The translations under genes and the position numbers were made by a program. Below, piece by piece: positions 25,648-34,349 of a stretch of DNA of 64,000 nucleotides. Origin of the DNA: Psychrobacter sp. MF31 (lineage in GTDB: Bacteria; Pseudomonadota; Gammaproteobacteria; Pseudomonadales; Moraxellaceae); assembly GCF_012847335.1 (NCBI RefSeq), contig NZ_JABBDX010000003.1, positions 124,001 to 188,000 on the forward strand. The letters run 5' to 3'. Every line of letters starts with the position of its first letter. The stretch's first letter is position 1. The notes below the pieces were generated by a model. It had not been told where the DNA came from. It searched no databases and saw only the letters and a list, made by a program, of their open reading frames with translations.

Positions 25648-26979
25648 ATGCCGCGATTGAACCGATTTGGATATTTACCGTTAATGGCAGCGGTCATGAC
25701 CTGCTCAGGAGCGATAGCAGCAGAAAGCTCTGCCAAAACCAAAGCGCCCCTATCTGCTACCGACTCCGACCCCAATAAACTGAGCTGGATGCAAGGTTTT
25801 CCGCCGCCAAAAGACAAGCTGATTATGCAGCCGGAATCGGACTTTTTTAGCTTTCCAAAACTGCGTTGGACGGTTTGCCACATTCGCGAGCTGATGCCAA
25901 CCACTGAGGTCAGCCGCGGCATTGGTGCGCCGACCACCTTTGATTATGCGCTAGATAAAAATATTGATGCCGTGACCTTTACCCCAACTGGCAGCAAAAA
26001 ACCGATGACGTGGCGGCAATCATTGGATGCCAACTACACTGACGGCATTATGGTACTTCATCACGGCAAAGTGGTTTATGAGCGGCAAAACGGCTGCTTA
26101 ACACCGCTTGGCAATCATGCTGCTATGTCGATGACCAAATCAATGACGGGACTTTTGGCGCAAATCTTGGTTGATGAAGGCGTTCTGGACGATAAAAAAA
26201 TAGTGGCAACCATCATCCCTGAGTTAAAAAATAGCGGCTTTGGTGACGCGACCGTCCGGCAAGTGATGGACATGACCACTGCGCTTGATTACAGCGAAGA
26301 CTACGCCGACCCTAATGCGGATATTTGGGCGTATTCAAAAGCGGCAAGCCCGTTGCCAAAACCTAAAGACTATACCGGCGCGAACGGCTACTTTGAATAT
26401 CTGCAAACCGTGAAAAAAAATGGCACTCATGGCGCGGAGTTTAACTATCGAACCATCAATAGCGACGCGCTTGGCTGGATTATCTCACGCGTGACCGGCA
26501 AAGCGGTTGATGACTTATTGTCCGAGCGTATTTGGCAAAAAATTGGTGCGGAGCAAAGCGCTTATATGACAGTTGATGCTAAAGGCACCCCATTTGCTGG
26601 TGGCGGCTTAAGCGCAGGGCTTCATGATATGGCAAAAATCGGTCAATTGATGCTCAACAAAGGCATCATAGATAACAAGCGCGTATTTCCGGCAAGTGTG
26701 GTTGAAGCTATTGCCAACGGTGGTAACAAATCGGTCTTTGCCAAATCCGGCTATGACCAATTGCCAAACGGCAGCTATAAAAGCATGTGGTGGCTGTTTG
26801 ACAATCCAACGCCAATATTTGCCGCTCGCGGTGTCCACGGTCAGACCGTTTATGTGGACCCTGCCGCCGATATGGTCATCGTTCGCTTTGCCTCGTATCC
26901 GGTCGCCAGCAATAGCAAAATTGACCCAACGTCCCTACCGGCTTATAAAGCGTTAGCAAATTACCTGATTCAAAAGTAA
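25648..26979 (+). CDS. Exported serine hydrolase of the class C beta-lactamase family
   Basis: A 443-residue protein with an N-terminal signal peptide (to about GAIAA). The Ser-x-x-Lys catalytic motif is Ser161-Met-Thr-Lys164; the second motif is in NYRTINSDALGW, with Tyr267 as the likely general base, and a C-terminal RGVHGQTVYVDP motif follows. This pattern matches the 6-aminohexanoate-dimer hydrolase/EstB branch rather than true AmpC. The product is probably a periplasmic esterase, amidase or peptidase. RBS AAAGGA lies eight bases upstream of the ATG. A terminator follows. Confidence 0.85.
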   Translation: MPRLNRFGYLPLMAAVMTCSGAIAAESSAKTKAPLSATDSDPNKLSWMQGFPPPKDKLIMQPESDFFSFPKLRWTVCHIRELMPTTEVSRGIGAPTTFDYALDKNIDAVTFTPTGSKKPMTWRQSLDANYTDGIMVLHHGKVVYERQNGCLTPLGNHAAMSMTKSMTGLLAQILVDEGVLDDKKIVATIIPELKNSGFGDATVRQVMDMTTALDYSEDYADPNADIWAYSKAASPLPKPKDYTGANGYFEYLQTVKKNGTHGAEFNYRTINSDALGWIISRVTGKAVDDLLSERIWQKIGAEQSAYMTVDAKGTPFAGGGLSAGLHDMAKIGQLMLNKGIIDNKRVFPASVVEAIANGGNKSVFAKSGYDQLPNGSYKSMWWLFDNPTPIFAARGVHGQTVYVDPAADMVIVRFASYPVASNSKIDPTSLPAYKALANYLIQK

Positions 26980-27009
26980 AATTTAATATTTAGAAAATAA
27001 AAATATAGA

Positions 27010-27037
27010 AAAACCGCTCAATGATGAGCGGTTTTTT
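27010..27037. terminator. Bidirectional terminator between serine hydrolase and M16 protease genes
   Basis: AAACCGCTCA / TGAGCGGTTT around an ATGA loop, with an A-rich left flank and a T-run on the right, lies between the convergent genes ending at 26979 and 27060. Confidence 0.85.
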
Positions 27038-27059
27038 ATTTTTGCGATTTTAACAGCGC

Positions 27060-30000
27060 TTAGCTTTTCACTTTACAAACCTCAAAACCGGCGGTTTTAA
27101 CAGTATCTTCTTTGTCATAAGGCGCAAGAACGGCTCGCGTTTTGGGCTTGTCTTTTAAATAAGTGGTCGCCACGCGTTTTAAATCGTCAATGGTCACCGC
27201 CAAAATTGCGGCGCGCATTTTACGCTGCCAATCGACGCCGCGTTGGTGCAAGTCGCTAAAGCAAGATTTGATTGCCTCGCCTGCCGGTGATCCGGGTTTG
27301 TCCATTCCAGAAATAATCCCTAAAATGGCTTCTTCCAATTGCTCATCCGATTGCGGCGTGGTTAATAACCAATCGATACTTTGCTCAAAATGTGCAAAGG
27401 TCGCCTCAAAGTTCGGATCGCGGTAGCTGAAAAATTTAAACGCGCAAGCATTGGCGTCATAGCCCGCGCCGCCGCCATAAGCGCCGCCTTTTTCGCGGAT
27501 GGCACTGTGCAAGTAGCCGTTTCGCAAGTATGGCGCTAGCACCATCAATGCAGCGGTATCCGGATGGTCAGCCGCTGGTACTTTATAAGCACTGGCATTG
27601 TGATAAACGTTGGTTGCCACCAGCCAAGCCAAATCGGTTGCCATTGCGTTGTCGTTGCCATCGCCTTGAGTATTGATATCATCAATAGCCACTTTGGCAA
27701 AGTCGCTTGGGATTTGGCGGTTTAAACCCTCAAAATCGGCGATTTTTTTATCCTCTTGCCAGCTTTTTACAATCAAATCACTTAAGCGCGCCGTTTCATC
27801 TGGCTCGCAAACGATGATGGCAAATTTAGCAAGGCTAGTAATGGACTTATGCAGCGCCATCAAGCCTTGCGCCAACTCATCCCAAACGCTGCTGTCTTCA
27901 TTGGCATGCGCCAAAAAGTCTTTAAGCGTTTTCAGCGCAGGAAGTCCGCCGCGAGCATACTCAAGCCTTGACTGACGGCTCATGGCGCGGCTTGCCGTTT
28001 GCATGGCGTAAGCGTGACCTGATCCGGCAAGGCGTGATTGCCAACTTGCCGCGCGCTGCTGCAAGATTTCTTTAATTCGGCTTTGCTCAGTGAAAATACT
28101 GTGCTCCATCACCTCCTTCACCAAGTCGATGGCTTCAGGCTTGCGGTTGAGCGCTCTTGTGGCCACCACAAAATAGCTGCTGATGTCATCGCGGTTGTCA
28201 ATTGCGGTTCGCTGACTGATTCGCGCGGTTACCCCTGACGATTGCGCTGCTTGTTTGGCTTGAAACTCAAGCGCACCCATAGAATCTGTGCCAAGCTCAG
28301 ACAATAAGCTTAGATAAATCGGCAATAACGGATGGTTGATAATATCATCCGCGGGCAGCGCGGCGGTATCCACGCCATCAACGGTGGCGGTCAGCGGCGT
28401 GACCACTTGGTAATAATAAAGCCCGTTGGTTCCGGCGTCATATTCAAAAATACTACTGTCGCGACCGCTTAATTGAACCGCTTTTTTGCGACCTTCGATA
28501 AAGCTAATGTCGGCAGGAACGTCTTCTAATCCCACCTTTGGCAACACGCTTAAATCATCAGCCATGGCTTGACGTTCAGCCAACGCTTGCTCTTGCGCGC
28601 GAAGTTGAGCTTTGGCATCATCATCCAAGTTTTTGGCGATAGTATCCAAGCGTTCTTGCTCAGCGGCAGCAAGTTTTGCTGATTTTTGGCTGTCCGGTTT
28701 TAGCGTGACCCGAACACGGTGCGGGTTATCAATCAAATGGGTTTTAATTAAATTGGGCAGCCAATTGGCATCTTTTACCTGCTCACGAAGCCAAGCCAAA
28801 TGCGCGTCAACTTCCCAAACGTCCACCGGATTGCCGTCATGAATGGCGGTGCTAAAGCCCTCAAGCATCAGATTTAGCCCATAAGGCATGCTGTCGCCAC
28901 CGATATGACGTTGGTCAATTTCGATTTGGTGCAAAATGGTCTCAATGGTGTCATCATCAATTGGCTTTGAAGCGACCTCTTTTAATAAGTCCAAAATGCC
29001 CGTTTCAACCGCTTCAGCGTGTTCAGGCTCTGAGCCGCGAAGTCCGGTATAAAACACCATTTCAAAATGGCTGTCATCAAGACCCAATAGCGGACTTGGC
29101 GCCGTTCCCAAAGGATGGTTGTCAAGATACGCCCGAAGTGGCGACCCTGCATGCTCAACCAACACGCCCTCAACCAAGCGCAGTGCCAAGCGCTGCTTTG
29201 GGTCAGTGATGCTAGGCAAGAGCCAAGCCACCACGTGATGAGTTTGTTTTTCACCCTCGGTGTCCGCCGTATAAGTTTCCACCGCGCTGATTGGTGCGCT
29301 TAGGCGCTGCTCGGCTTTTGAGCTGTGCTTTTGACCTTGATCAAAGCTCGCTAGCGCATCGTCATGCAATTTTGCTTGCGTTTTTGCCACCGGAATATTG
29401 CCAAAGCTCATAATCACGCTATTTGAGGGATGATAGTGGCTTTGGTGAAACTCAAGCAACTCCTCATGGGTCAAATCAGGAATGTCCGCAGGATCGCCGC
29501 CAGAATTGTAATGATAAGTCGTCGTTGGAAACAGGTGATGCGCCACCGAATGATAAAGCTGATCAATCTCGCCGCTCATCGCCCCTTTCATCTCGTTAAA
29601 TACAATGCCTTTAAATTGCGGTTTGTCCTTGTCATCAAGCTCCACTCGGATGCCCTCTTGCGCAAAATCAAGCGGGTGAATATTGGGGAAAAATGACGCG
29701 TCCAAATAAACGGCAAGGAGGTTAAAATAATCGTTTTCATTTTGGGTGGCAAACGGATACGCCGTCCAATCCGCCGCCGTCATCGCATTCATAAAAGTGT
29801 TTAATGAGCGTTTAATCATCGAAAAAAATGGGTCACGAACGGGAAATTTTTTGGAGCCGCAAAGTGCCACGTGCTCCAAAATGTGCGCCTCACCTTTTGA
29901 GTCCATCGGCTGAGTTCGAAACCCTACCAAAAATGCATTTTCATCGCTTGGGTGCGCTAAATGGTAATGCATCGCGCCGGTTTTTTTGTGGCGGCTGATC

Positions 30001-30104
30001 AGCACATCTAGCGATAACGCCTCAATCGGGCGGTGGTCAATCAGCTCAAATTCTGGATGCAGGGTCAAATCAGGCGGGGCAATTGCGGTTTTAGAGGTTG
30101 TCAT
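27060..30104 (-). CDS. M16C-type zinc metalloprotease (presequence protease family)
   Basis: A 1014-residue M16 protease. The inverted zinc motif His74-Ile-Leu-Glu77-His78 (HILEHVALCGS) and the distal ligand Glu171 (FNEMKGAMSGE) are present, as is the family region DPFFSMIKRSLNTFMNAMTAADWTAYP. The C-terminal half contains the M16C-associated domain and the substrate Arg/Tyr motif region REKGGAYGGGAGYDANA. Such proteases (PreP, Cym1 and bacterial relatives) degrade unfolded peptides in a closed chamber. There is no signal peptide, so it is probably cytoplasmic. RBS AAAGGA lies before the ATG. A 68-codon open frame ends in an ATGA overlap with its start. Confidence 0.93.
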   Translation of the reverse strand: MTTSKTAIAPPDLTLHPEFELIDHRPIEALSLDVLISRHKKTGAMHYHLAHPSDENAFLVGFRTQPMDSKGEAHILEHVALCGSKKFPVRDPFFSMIKRSLNTFMNAMTAADWTAYPFATQNENDYFNLLAVYLDASFFPNIHPLDFAQEGIRVELDDKDKPQFKGIVFNEMKGAMSGEIDQLYHSVAHHLFPTTTYHYNSGGDPADIPDLTHEELLEFHQSHYHPSNSVIMSFGNIPVAKTQAKLHDDALASFDQGQKHSSKAEQRLSAPISAVETYTADTEGEKQTHHVVAWLLPSITDPKQRLALRLVEGVLVEHAGSPLRAYLDNHPLGTAPSPLLGLDDSHFEMVFYTGLRGSEPEHAEAVETGILDLLKEVASKPIDDDTIETILHQIEIDQRHIGGDSMPYGLNLMLEGFSTAIHDGNPVDVWEVDAHLAWLREQVKDANWLPNLIKTHLIDNPHRVRVTLKPDSQKSAKLAAAEQERLDTIAKNLDDDAKAQLRAQEQALAERQAMADDLSVLPKVGLEDVPADISFIEGRKKAVQLSGRDSSIFEYDAGTNGLYYYQVVTPLTATVDGVDTAALPADDIINHPLLPIYLSLLSELGTDSMGALEFQAKQAAQSSGVTARISQRTAIDNRDDISSYFVVATRALNRKPEAIDLVKEVMEHSIFTEQSRIKEILQQRAASWQSRLAGSGHAYAMQTASRAMSRQSRLEYARGGLPALKTLKDFLAHANEDSSVWDELAQGLMALHKSITSLAKFAIIVCEPDETARLSDLIVKSWQEDKKIADFEGLNRQIPSDFAKVAIDDINTQGDGNDNAMATDLAWLVATNVYHNASAYKVPAADHPDTAALMVLAPYLRNGYLHSAIREKGGAYGGGAGYDANACAFKFFSYRDPNFEATFAHFEQSIDWLLTTPQSDEQLEEAILGIISGMDKPGSPAGEAIKSCFSDLHQRGVDWQRKMRAAILAVTIDDLKRVATTYLKDKPKTRAVLAPYDKEDTVKTAGFEVCKVKS

Positions 30105-30546
30105 AAATATCCTTTTAAAGTAAATTGCACTTGTTTATTTTTAAGCGCAATCTTAAAAATGAGTTTCGCCTTTTTGCAAAACTTTTCTTTTAGCGAAAGA
30201 TTTAAAATATTCAGCGTTCGGTAATCTTCAAATTTATTGGCAAAGCGGTCAATGAAAAAAGAATTTGCCTTGAGCGCCTCAATGGGGCTTGAGCCATGAT
30301 AAGTCAAGCCATCGCCAAAATTTTGGCGTCGTCTTATAATCTTATCCTAAAAACTGCGGCTTTAACCTTAAATTTTGCTAAAGACTGCATTCACCTAAAG
30401 GCTAAAATTTATATCCAAAATGCCACTTAACACGCCTGCCAAGGGGTGCTATAGTAAAGTTAAACAAAATAATAACCGTAAGCAACTGACCATCAATAAT
30501 AAGCACTTATGAAAATAAACGCTGGCAATCGGCTAAGGAGCGACTT
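30105..30546. other. Divergent intergenic region of the M16 protease and UspA genes
   Basis: A 440-base gap. The part next to the protease start holds a 68-codon minus-strand open frame with TTG start (30307 to 30101) that ends by ATGA overlap; it is unproven. A TATAGT near 30450 could be a -10 element for the stress protein gene. No terminator or RNA gene was recognised. Confidence 0.4.
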
Positions 30547-31032
30547 ATGCATTACAAACATATTTTATTGGTGACCGATTTATTGGATGATGCCGATTAT
30601 GTGGCTCAAAAAGCCAAGCATATTGTGTCAAACCGCCCTGAGTCCAAATTGTCGGTACTGCACATCGTCCGCGACAGTATGGTTGGATTCGGTTATGAAT
30701 TGGTTCCTGCTTCAAGCCTTTATGACAAAATCGATGATGAGCGTTGTCAAGAAGCGCGGGCAAAATTGGCGCAGTTTTTGGACAGAAATGGGCTTCATAA
30801 TGTCAACTCCGAAGTGACCACCGCTATTTCAAACAGTGAAGGCATCGTCAATTATTGTCATAAAAATGCCGTTGATTTGCTGGTTATCGGTCGCCATGAG
30901 CGCCACGGCTTAGCCGCTTGGCTCAGTGGGGCAACGGCGGATAACATTTTGCCAAATGTCCCTTGTGACAGCCTTGTGGTGCGCTTGGATAAGTCAATGG
31001 CAAAACCAAGAAACCTTGCCCCTGCCCTCTAA
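30547..31032 (+). CDS. Universal stress protein (UspA family)
   Basis: A 161-residue single-domain USP. The N-terminal KHILLVTDLLDDADYVAQKAK and the ATP-binding-like C-terminal GRHERHGLAAWLSGATADNILPNVPCDSLVVR (Gly-x2-Gly-like loop with Ser/Thr-Asp) are typical. It binds nucleotide in the cytoplasm and is induced by stress in related proteins. The strong AAGGAG site precedes the ATG. It is followed by a terminator and the convergent LysR gene. Confidence 0.9.
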   Translation: MHYKHILLVTDLLDDADYVAQKAKHIVSNRPESKLSVLHIVRDSMVGFGYELVPASSLYDKIDDERCQEARAKLAQFLDRNGLHNVNSEVTTAISNSEGIVNYCHKNAVDLLVIGRHERHGLAAWLSGATADNILPNVPCDSLVVRLDKSMAKPRNLAPAL

Positions 31033-31078
31033 GCTTTAAAATCATATTGTAATTTTCAACCAAACGATACTAGATACT

Positions 31079-31114
31079 AACTGAGCCGATCAACACCGAC
31101 GGCTCAGTTTTTTT
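31079..31114 (+). terminator. Intrinsic terminator after the UspA gene
   Basis: ACTGAGCCG / CGGCTCAGT closes an 11-base loop and is followed by seven Ts. It overlaps the very end of the convergent LysR gene's stop. Confidence 0.85.
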
Positions 31115-32036
31115 ATGGGTCAATTGACTCATCAATTGCCAAATCAACAAACTGCTGCCAAATGGGGCTTTGGTGGCGCGCTTTGTGCCAAACGAGCCAC
31201 CATAATCGCTCAAGGTTGATTCCACCAACTTTGACCTGAACCAACGTTTGCGCGGCAAGCTCATTTTCAATCACAAATTGCGACAAGCAGCCAATGCCGA
31301 TATCGGCTAATACCATATTTTTGATGGCTTCAGATTGCTGAATTGCCATGATATTGATCGTTTCAGGAAGCTGCTTGAGCAGTTGCTCATCAATGATCTG
31401 ACGCGTCCCCGACCCCATTTCGCGAACGAGCAGCGGCTGCTTTGCCAGCTTTTCTTGGGTTAACTGATAGCAGTTTTGGGCTGAATTAAAATATCGATTG
31501 TCGAGCCATTGGCTATTGGGTTTGGCAAATAATACCAACGTATCGGTTCGCCAAGCTTTTCGCTCGATCGCTTTGGCAGCCTCTGGTCTTGGCGTCCCCT
31601 CAACCAGCGCAATGTCGATGTTGAGCTGCTCAACTTCGGTGACGATTTCTTGGGTGTTTGCAATCACAAGCTTGATGTCAGCGTCCGGCATTTTTTGGTA
31701 AAGCCCTGCCAGCATTTCGGGGAGTACATAGCCGCCGATGGTGGTGCTCGCGCCGATGGTTAGCTGACCCGCTTTGTGCTCATAATAATGCTCAAGGGTT
31801 TGCGCTTGACCTAAAATGGCTTGCGCTTGAATAAAAATCGCCTGAGCATTGGGATGTGGATTAAGCGCACGACCAACGCGCTCAAACAGCGGCATTTTCA
31901 GGCGTTCTTCCAACGTCATCAGCGCGCTGCTAACCGCCGATTGCGACAAATTGAGCGCAGCGCTTGCTCGGCTGGTGCTACCAAGCTGATAGATACTCAC
32001 AAATACTGCCAATTGCTTCAGGGTAATCTTAGGCAT
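31113..32036 (-). CDS. LysR-family regulator, YeiE-like
   Basis: The product is 307 residues from ATG 32036; an in-frame ATG at 32075 would add 13 residues. The N-terminal winged helix-turn-helix is ITLKQLAVFVSIYQLGSTSRASAALNLSQSAVSSALMTLEERL. The C-terminal co-inducer domain begins near LTIGASTTIGGYVLPEML. It is divergently paired with a YeiH gene, the classical arrangement of yeiE and yeiH, so sulfur-anion homeostasis (sulfite in the case of YeiE) is the likely input. The symbol is not given because orthology beyond this is inferred. Confidence 0.88.
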   Translation of the reverse strand: MPKITLKQLAVFVSIYQLGSTSRASAALNLSQSAVSSALMTLEERLKMPLFERVGRALNPHPNAQAIFIQAQAILGQAQTLEHYYEHKAGQLTIGASTTIGGYVLPEMLAGLYQKMPDADIKLVIANTQEIVTEVEQLNIDIALVEGTPRPEAAKAIERKAWRTDTLVLFAKPNSQWLDNRYFNSAQNCYQLTQEKLAKQPLLVREMGSGTRQIIDEQLLKQLPETINIMAIQQSEAIKNMVLADIGIGCLSQFVIENELAAQTLVQVKVGGINLERLWWLVWHKARHQSPIWQQFVDLAIDESIDP

Positions 32037-32184
32037 TATCGCCGAATTTTCCCTTAAAAAAGGCTGCTGACCCATAAAAATTTCTCTACTTTTTAATTAA
32101 CTAAGCCAAACTATAGCTTTATCAACCTAAAAAATCGATAGATCATATCTTTTTAATCTGTTTTTATTATAACCTCACTTATCT

Positions 32185-32216
32185 TATAATATTTAGACAT
32201 AAGCTTATGCCAAATT
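32185..32216 (+). promoter_or_regulatory. Promoter and dyad operator before yeiH
   Basis: TATAAT at 32185-32190 is a good -10 hexamer. A perfect 12-base palindrome CATAAGCTTATG follows at 32198-32209, inside a longer imperfect dyad. This is a reasonable LysR-type operator (T-N11-A class) for the divergent regulator, but the -35 region is poor and binding is untested. Confidence 0.4.
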
Positions 32217-32274
32217 GCTAATGATAACGGCAAAGTTAGGCAATAAGCCTTCAATTTTAAGATAGGACAAGACT

Positions 32275-33357
32275 ATGATCGCGATTTCTCAAGCAGTGAC
32301 CGGTTATGTCCCGCGCGGACGGCATTTGGCGGGGCTTGTGGTCGTTTTGGTGGGCAGTATATTTTGTTTGTGGCTCAATTCACAATTAAATATCTGGTCG
32401 CATGGCAAAATCGTCGGGCTATCGTCATTAACCTTAGCCATTTTGGTCGGAATGGTGATTGGCAACACGCTTTATCCAAAATTTGCAGAACATCTTGGCG
32501 AGGGCGTCGGCTTTGCCAAAGCTCAAGTGCTGCGCCTTGCCATCATGCTTTATGGCTTTAAACTGACATTAACGCAAGTGGCAAGCGTGGGCGCGCCTGC
32601 CATCATGAGCGATGCGCTGGTGCTGACTTCCACTTTTTTGATCACGTACTTTTTGGGAACCAAATGGCTGAAAGTTGATAAGCAAACCACCATTTTGATT
32701 GGGTCAGGCGCCAGTATTTGCGGGGCGGCGGCAGTGATCGCGGCGGAACCTGTGGTCAAAGCTGAAGCTCACAAAGTCACCATTGCGGTGGCAACCGTGG
32801 TGGTGTTCGGGACGATTGCCATGCTGTTATACCCCTTTTTATACCATTTAGGTTGGCTTAACTCGTGGCTTGGCGCGCAGAACTACGGCGTTTATACCGG
32901 CTCCACCATTCATGAAGTGGCTCAAGTTGTCGTTGCAGGAAATGCCATCAGCGCGGACGTTGGCGATACGGCAGTGGTCACCAAAATGATCCGAGTGATG
33001 ATGCTTGCGCCCTTTTTATTGGTGTTATCGTTTGCCTTAACGCCAAAAGCTGAACATACCGGTCAATCGCAATCGTTCATCAATCGCGCCCGTCAAGTTC
33101 GAGTGCCTTGGTTTGCCTTTATCTTTATTGCCGTGGTGGTGATTCATACTTGGGTGAGTATGAGCGCAAGTTTTGAGCACACAATGGTCTTGATCGATGA
33201 TTTGTTGCTAACCATGGCGATGTTTGCCTTAGGACTGACCACCCATTTAAGCGCGATTAAACAAGCGGGGGCAAAGCCGTTAATCCTTGGCGCCATCATG
33301 TTTGGTTGGTTGATCCTTGGCGGCGGGTTGATCAATGGCATCATCAGCACGTTTTAA
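32275..33357 (+). CDS. yeiH: YeiH-family (UPF0324) putative sulfate/sulfite exporter
   Basis: A 360-residue membrane protein with about ten hydrophobic segments. Features of UPF0324 are LSSLTLAILVGMVIGNTLYP, LIGSGASICGAAAVIAAEPV and YGVYTGSTIHEVAQVVVAGNAIS. Members have been proposed to export sulfate or sulfite. GGACA lies eight bases before the ATG. It sits divergent to the LysR regulator. The first Lys/Gly-rich region and the GSGASICG loop support the assignment. Confidence 0.9.
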   Translation: MIAISQAVTGYVPRGRHLAGLVVVLVGSIFCLWLNSQLNIWSHGKIVGLSSLTLAILVGMVIGNTLYPKFAEHLGEGVGFAKAQVLRLAIMLYGFKLTLTQVASVGAPAIMSDALVLTSTFLITYFLGTKWLKVDKQTTILIGSGASICGAAAVIAAEPVVKAEAHKVTIAVATVVVFGTIAMLLYPFLYHLGWLNSWLGAQNYGVYTGSTIHEVAQVVVAGNAISADVGDTAVVTKMIRVMMLAPFLLVLSFALTPKAEHTGQSQSFINRARQVRVPWFAFIFIAVVVIHTWVSMSASFEHTMVLIDDLLLTMAMFALGLTTHLSAIKQAGAKPLILGAIMFGWLILGGGLINGIISTF

Positions 33358-33407
33358 CCCTGTTAACATAAAAAAACCGATGGAATTTATCCTAAATTTC
33401 TTCATTT

Positions 33408-33431
33408 AGCGTCAAATTTTGGCGCTTTTTT
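33408..33431 (+). terminator. Intrinsic terminator after yeiH
   Basis: The stem AGCGTCAA / TTGGCGCT (one G-U pair) with a short loop is followed by six Ts, about 50 bases after the yeiH stop. Confidence 0.65.
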
Positions 33432-33610
33432 ATTCCTAAACGAGAAAAATCAAGCAAAGCTGATAATTAATGATTCAAACTGATTTTTGAGATATTACTT
33501 AACTCAACTTAAATTAACACTTTATTATTATGTTTAATATTTAAGTTTTATTACTCACTCAATAACGCAGATTGCTCACAATATGCTGGTTTTATTTCTG
33601 CTGGAGTGTG

Positions 33611-33633
33611 GCATACTAAGAGTTACTGCAACC
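33611..33633 (+). promoter_or_regulatory. Motif shared with the bioB leader
   Basis: GCATACTAAGAGTTACTGCA here matches GTATACTAAAGTTACTGCA before bioB with two single-base gaps. It lies about 130 bases upstream of the next ATG. It may be a promoter with ATACTA as the -10 region, or a common operator; neither is proven. Confidence 0.3.
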
Positions 33634-33760
33634 AAAACTGATCATTGCAGAGATGGCAAACTTGGCTGATTACGCCTTATTGGGAGAACTTGCTCAACCT
33701 TGCCATGAAATAATAAAACGGACTTGCCAGTTTGACTTTTGAATAAAAGGATACGTCATT

Positions 33761-34189
33761 ATGTTACATACAAGAAGAAAACACCAAGAAGACCACCTCA
33801 TCACCATCGTTCACAGCACCCGCTTAAAGCCCATCAAGCGTCAGCTTAGCATCCGAACGCTTGAAGCTGAGCGCCCTATCGATCAAGCCTATTTGGCGGA
33901 GCTTGCCGGCTCTGATGAGTATGTGTCGATCGCTTTTTGTTATCGCAACTATAATGACGTGAATATGCCGCGCCTTAGCATCAATGAAAGCTGCGCGGTG
34001 ATCAGCCTTGAGCGCGCCAAAGAGATGCTCCGAACTGAAAACATGAGCGAATGCGCGCTTGATTCCGTCCGAATCATCCTATTTAGCGCCGTATCGCAAA
34101 CCTTTGGCGGCTTCTTGACCGACGGCGAAACCGATAACCGTTATGTGTTGTCAAAAGGTGTGGATTACGCGCATCTGTCGAAGTGCTAA
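33761..34189 (+). CDS. Small conserved hypothetical protein, 142 residues
   Basis: I do not recognise this 142-residue protein. It has no signal peptide or transmembrane segment. It begins with a basic stretch (TRRKHQEDHLITIVH) and contains a mixed alpha/beta pattern with several acidic residues and a Cys-rich-free core. RBS AAAGGA precedes the ATG with good spacing, codon use fits the surrounding genes, and a terminator follows, so it is very likely real. It is the last host-like gene before the AT-rich ATPase-HNH pair. Confidence 0.75.
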   Translation: MLHTRRKHQEDHLITIVHSTRLKPIKRQLSIRTLEAERPIDQAYLAELAGSDEYVSIAFCYRNYNDVNMPRLSINESCAVISLERAKEMLRTENMSECALDSVRIILFSAVSQTFGGFLTDGETDNRYVLSKGVDYAHLSKC

Positions 34190-34210
34190 TTTAGCTTTGA
34201 TATAACATAA

Positions 34211-34239
34211 AAAAAGCCCATTGAGAGATGGGCTTTTTT
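34211..34239. terminator. Bidirectional terminator bordering the ATPase-HNH island
   Basis: AAAAAGCCCAT / ATGGGCTTTTT with A and T runs on both sides. It ends the 142-residue gene on the plus strand and can end the HNH gene transcript on the minus strand. Confidence 0.85.
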
Positions 34240-34349
34240 GTTGGATTGGAAAAATTAAACTGAATATAGAAGAATAATAGCCTTTTCCATATTTTAAAAT
34301 AAACCTTTCAATCTTTCCTAAAAACTCATTATTATATAGGTAGAAATAT

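Larger units (their letters stand above)
33358..33760. other. Intergenic region after yeiH, including a terminator and a shared motif
   Basis: About 400 bases without a gene. A terminator hairpin lies at 33408-33431. Upstream of the next gene, GCATACTAAGAGTTACTGCA at 33611-33630 closely resembles a stretch before bioB at 47354-47372. The rest is AT-rich. Confidence 0.5.

Noticed and set aside
25648-26979. True class C beta-lactamase
   Set aside because: The catalytic Ser-x-x-Lys is present, but the C-terminal KTG motif of AmpC is not seen; an HGQ-type motif fits esterase or 6-aminohexanoate-dimer hydrolase relatives.
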